A model generated the notes under the pieces. It searched no databases, was not told where the DNA came from, and saw only the letters and a program-made list of their open reading frames with translations. Shown here piece after piece: positions 7,690-7,697 of a stretch of DNA of 7,697 nt. The position numbers and the translations under genes were made by a program. How positions within the stretch are numbered: the stretch's first letter is position 1; every line of letters begins with the position of its first letter. Source of the stretch: Bilophila sp964538355 (lineage in GTDB: Bacteria > Desulfobacterota > Desulfovibrionia > Desulfovibrionales > Desulfovibrionaceae); the NCBI GenBank assembly GCA_964538355.1, contig CAZIFC010000055.1:1-7697 (forward strand), in the 5' to 3' direction.

Positions 7690-7697
7690 GGGACGGC

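Overview
The window is about 7.7 kb of GC-rich bacterial chromosome carrying six protein genes, mostly housekeeping. Protein style (LonA, a delta-proteobacterial NtrX-type sigma-54 regulator, HacA/HacB-like short LeuC and LeuD) and base composition suggest a sulfate-reducer-like member of the Desulfovibrionales (Desulfovibrio or a relative). That placement is inference from sequence style; no marker gene here proves it.

Layout, left half (+ strand): the 3' two thirds of lon (AAA+ and serine protease parts of the ATP-dependent protease, N-terminal domain outside the window); a 12-bp perfect inverted repeat; a complete sigma-54-dependent response regulator of NtrX type; a 110-bp gap with a weak terminator candidate; pepA, a complete leucyl aminopeptidase with all metal and catalytic residues; then a 161-bp gap holding a long G/C-rich hairpin repeat and a good intrinsic terminator; and a RimJ/RimL-type GNAT acetyltransferase.

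Right half (- strand): leuC and leuD, the large and small subunits of 3-isopropylmalate dehydratase, transcribed leftward and convergent with the acetyltransferase gene. Between the convergent genes lie a bidirectional terminator-like hairpin, a small hairpin and a second, inverted copy of the long hairpin repeat. The leuC promoter and any leader lie beyond the right edge.

Functionally, lon and pepA both belong to protein turnover (ATP-driven degradation and final peptide trimming), the regulator lies between them without its sensor kinase, and leuCD serve leucine biosynthesis. I see no phage, transposase, CRISPR, toxin-antitoxin or defence genes, and no RNA gene. The most interesting non-genic signal is the paired hairpin repeat (4840-4923 and 5655-5738): each copy starts 12-14 nt after a stop codon (pepA, leuD), in the same orientation relative to that gene, so together they flank the acetyltransferase gene as inverted copies.
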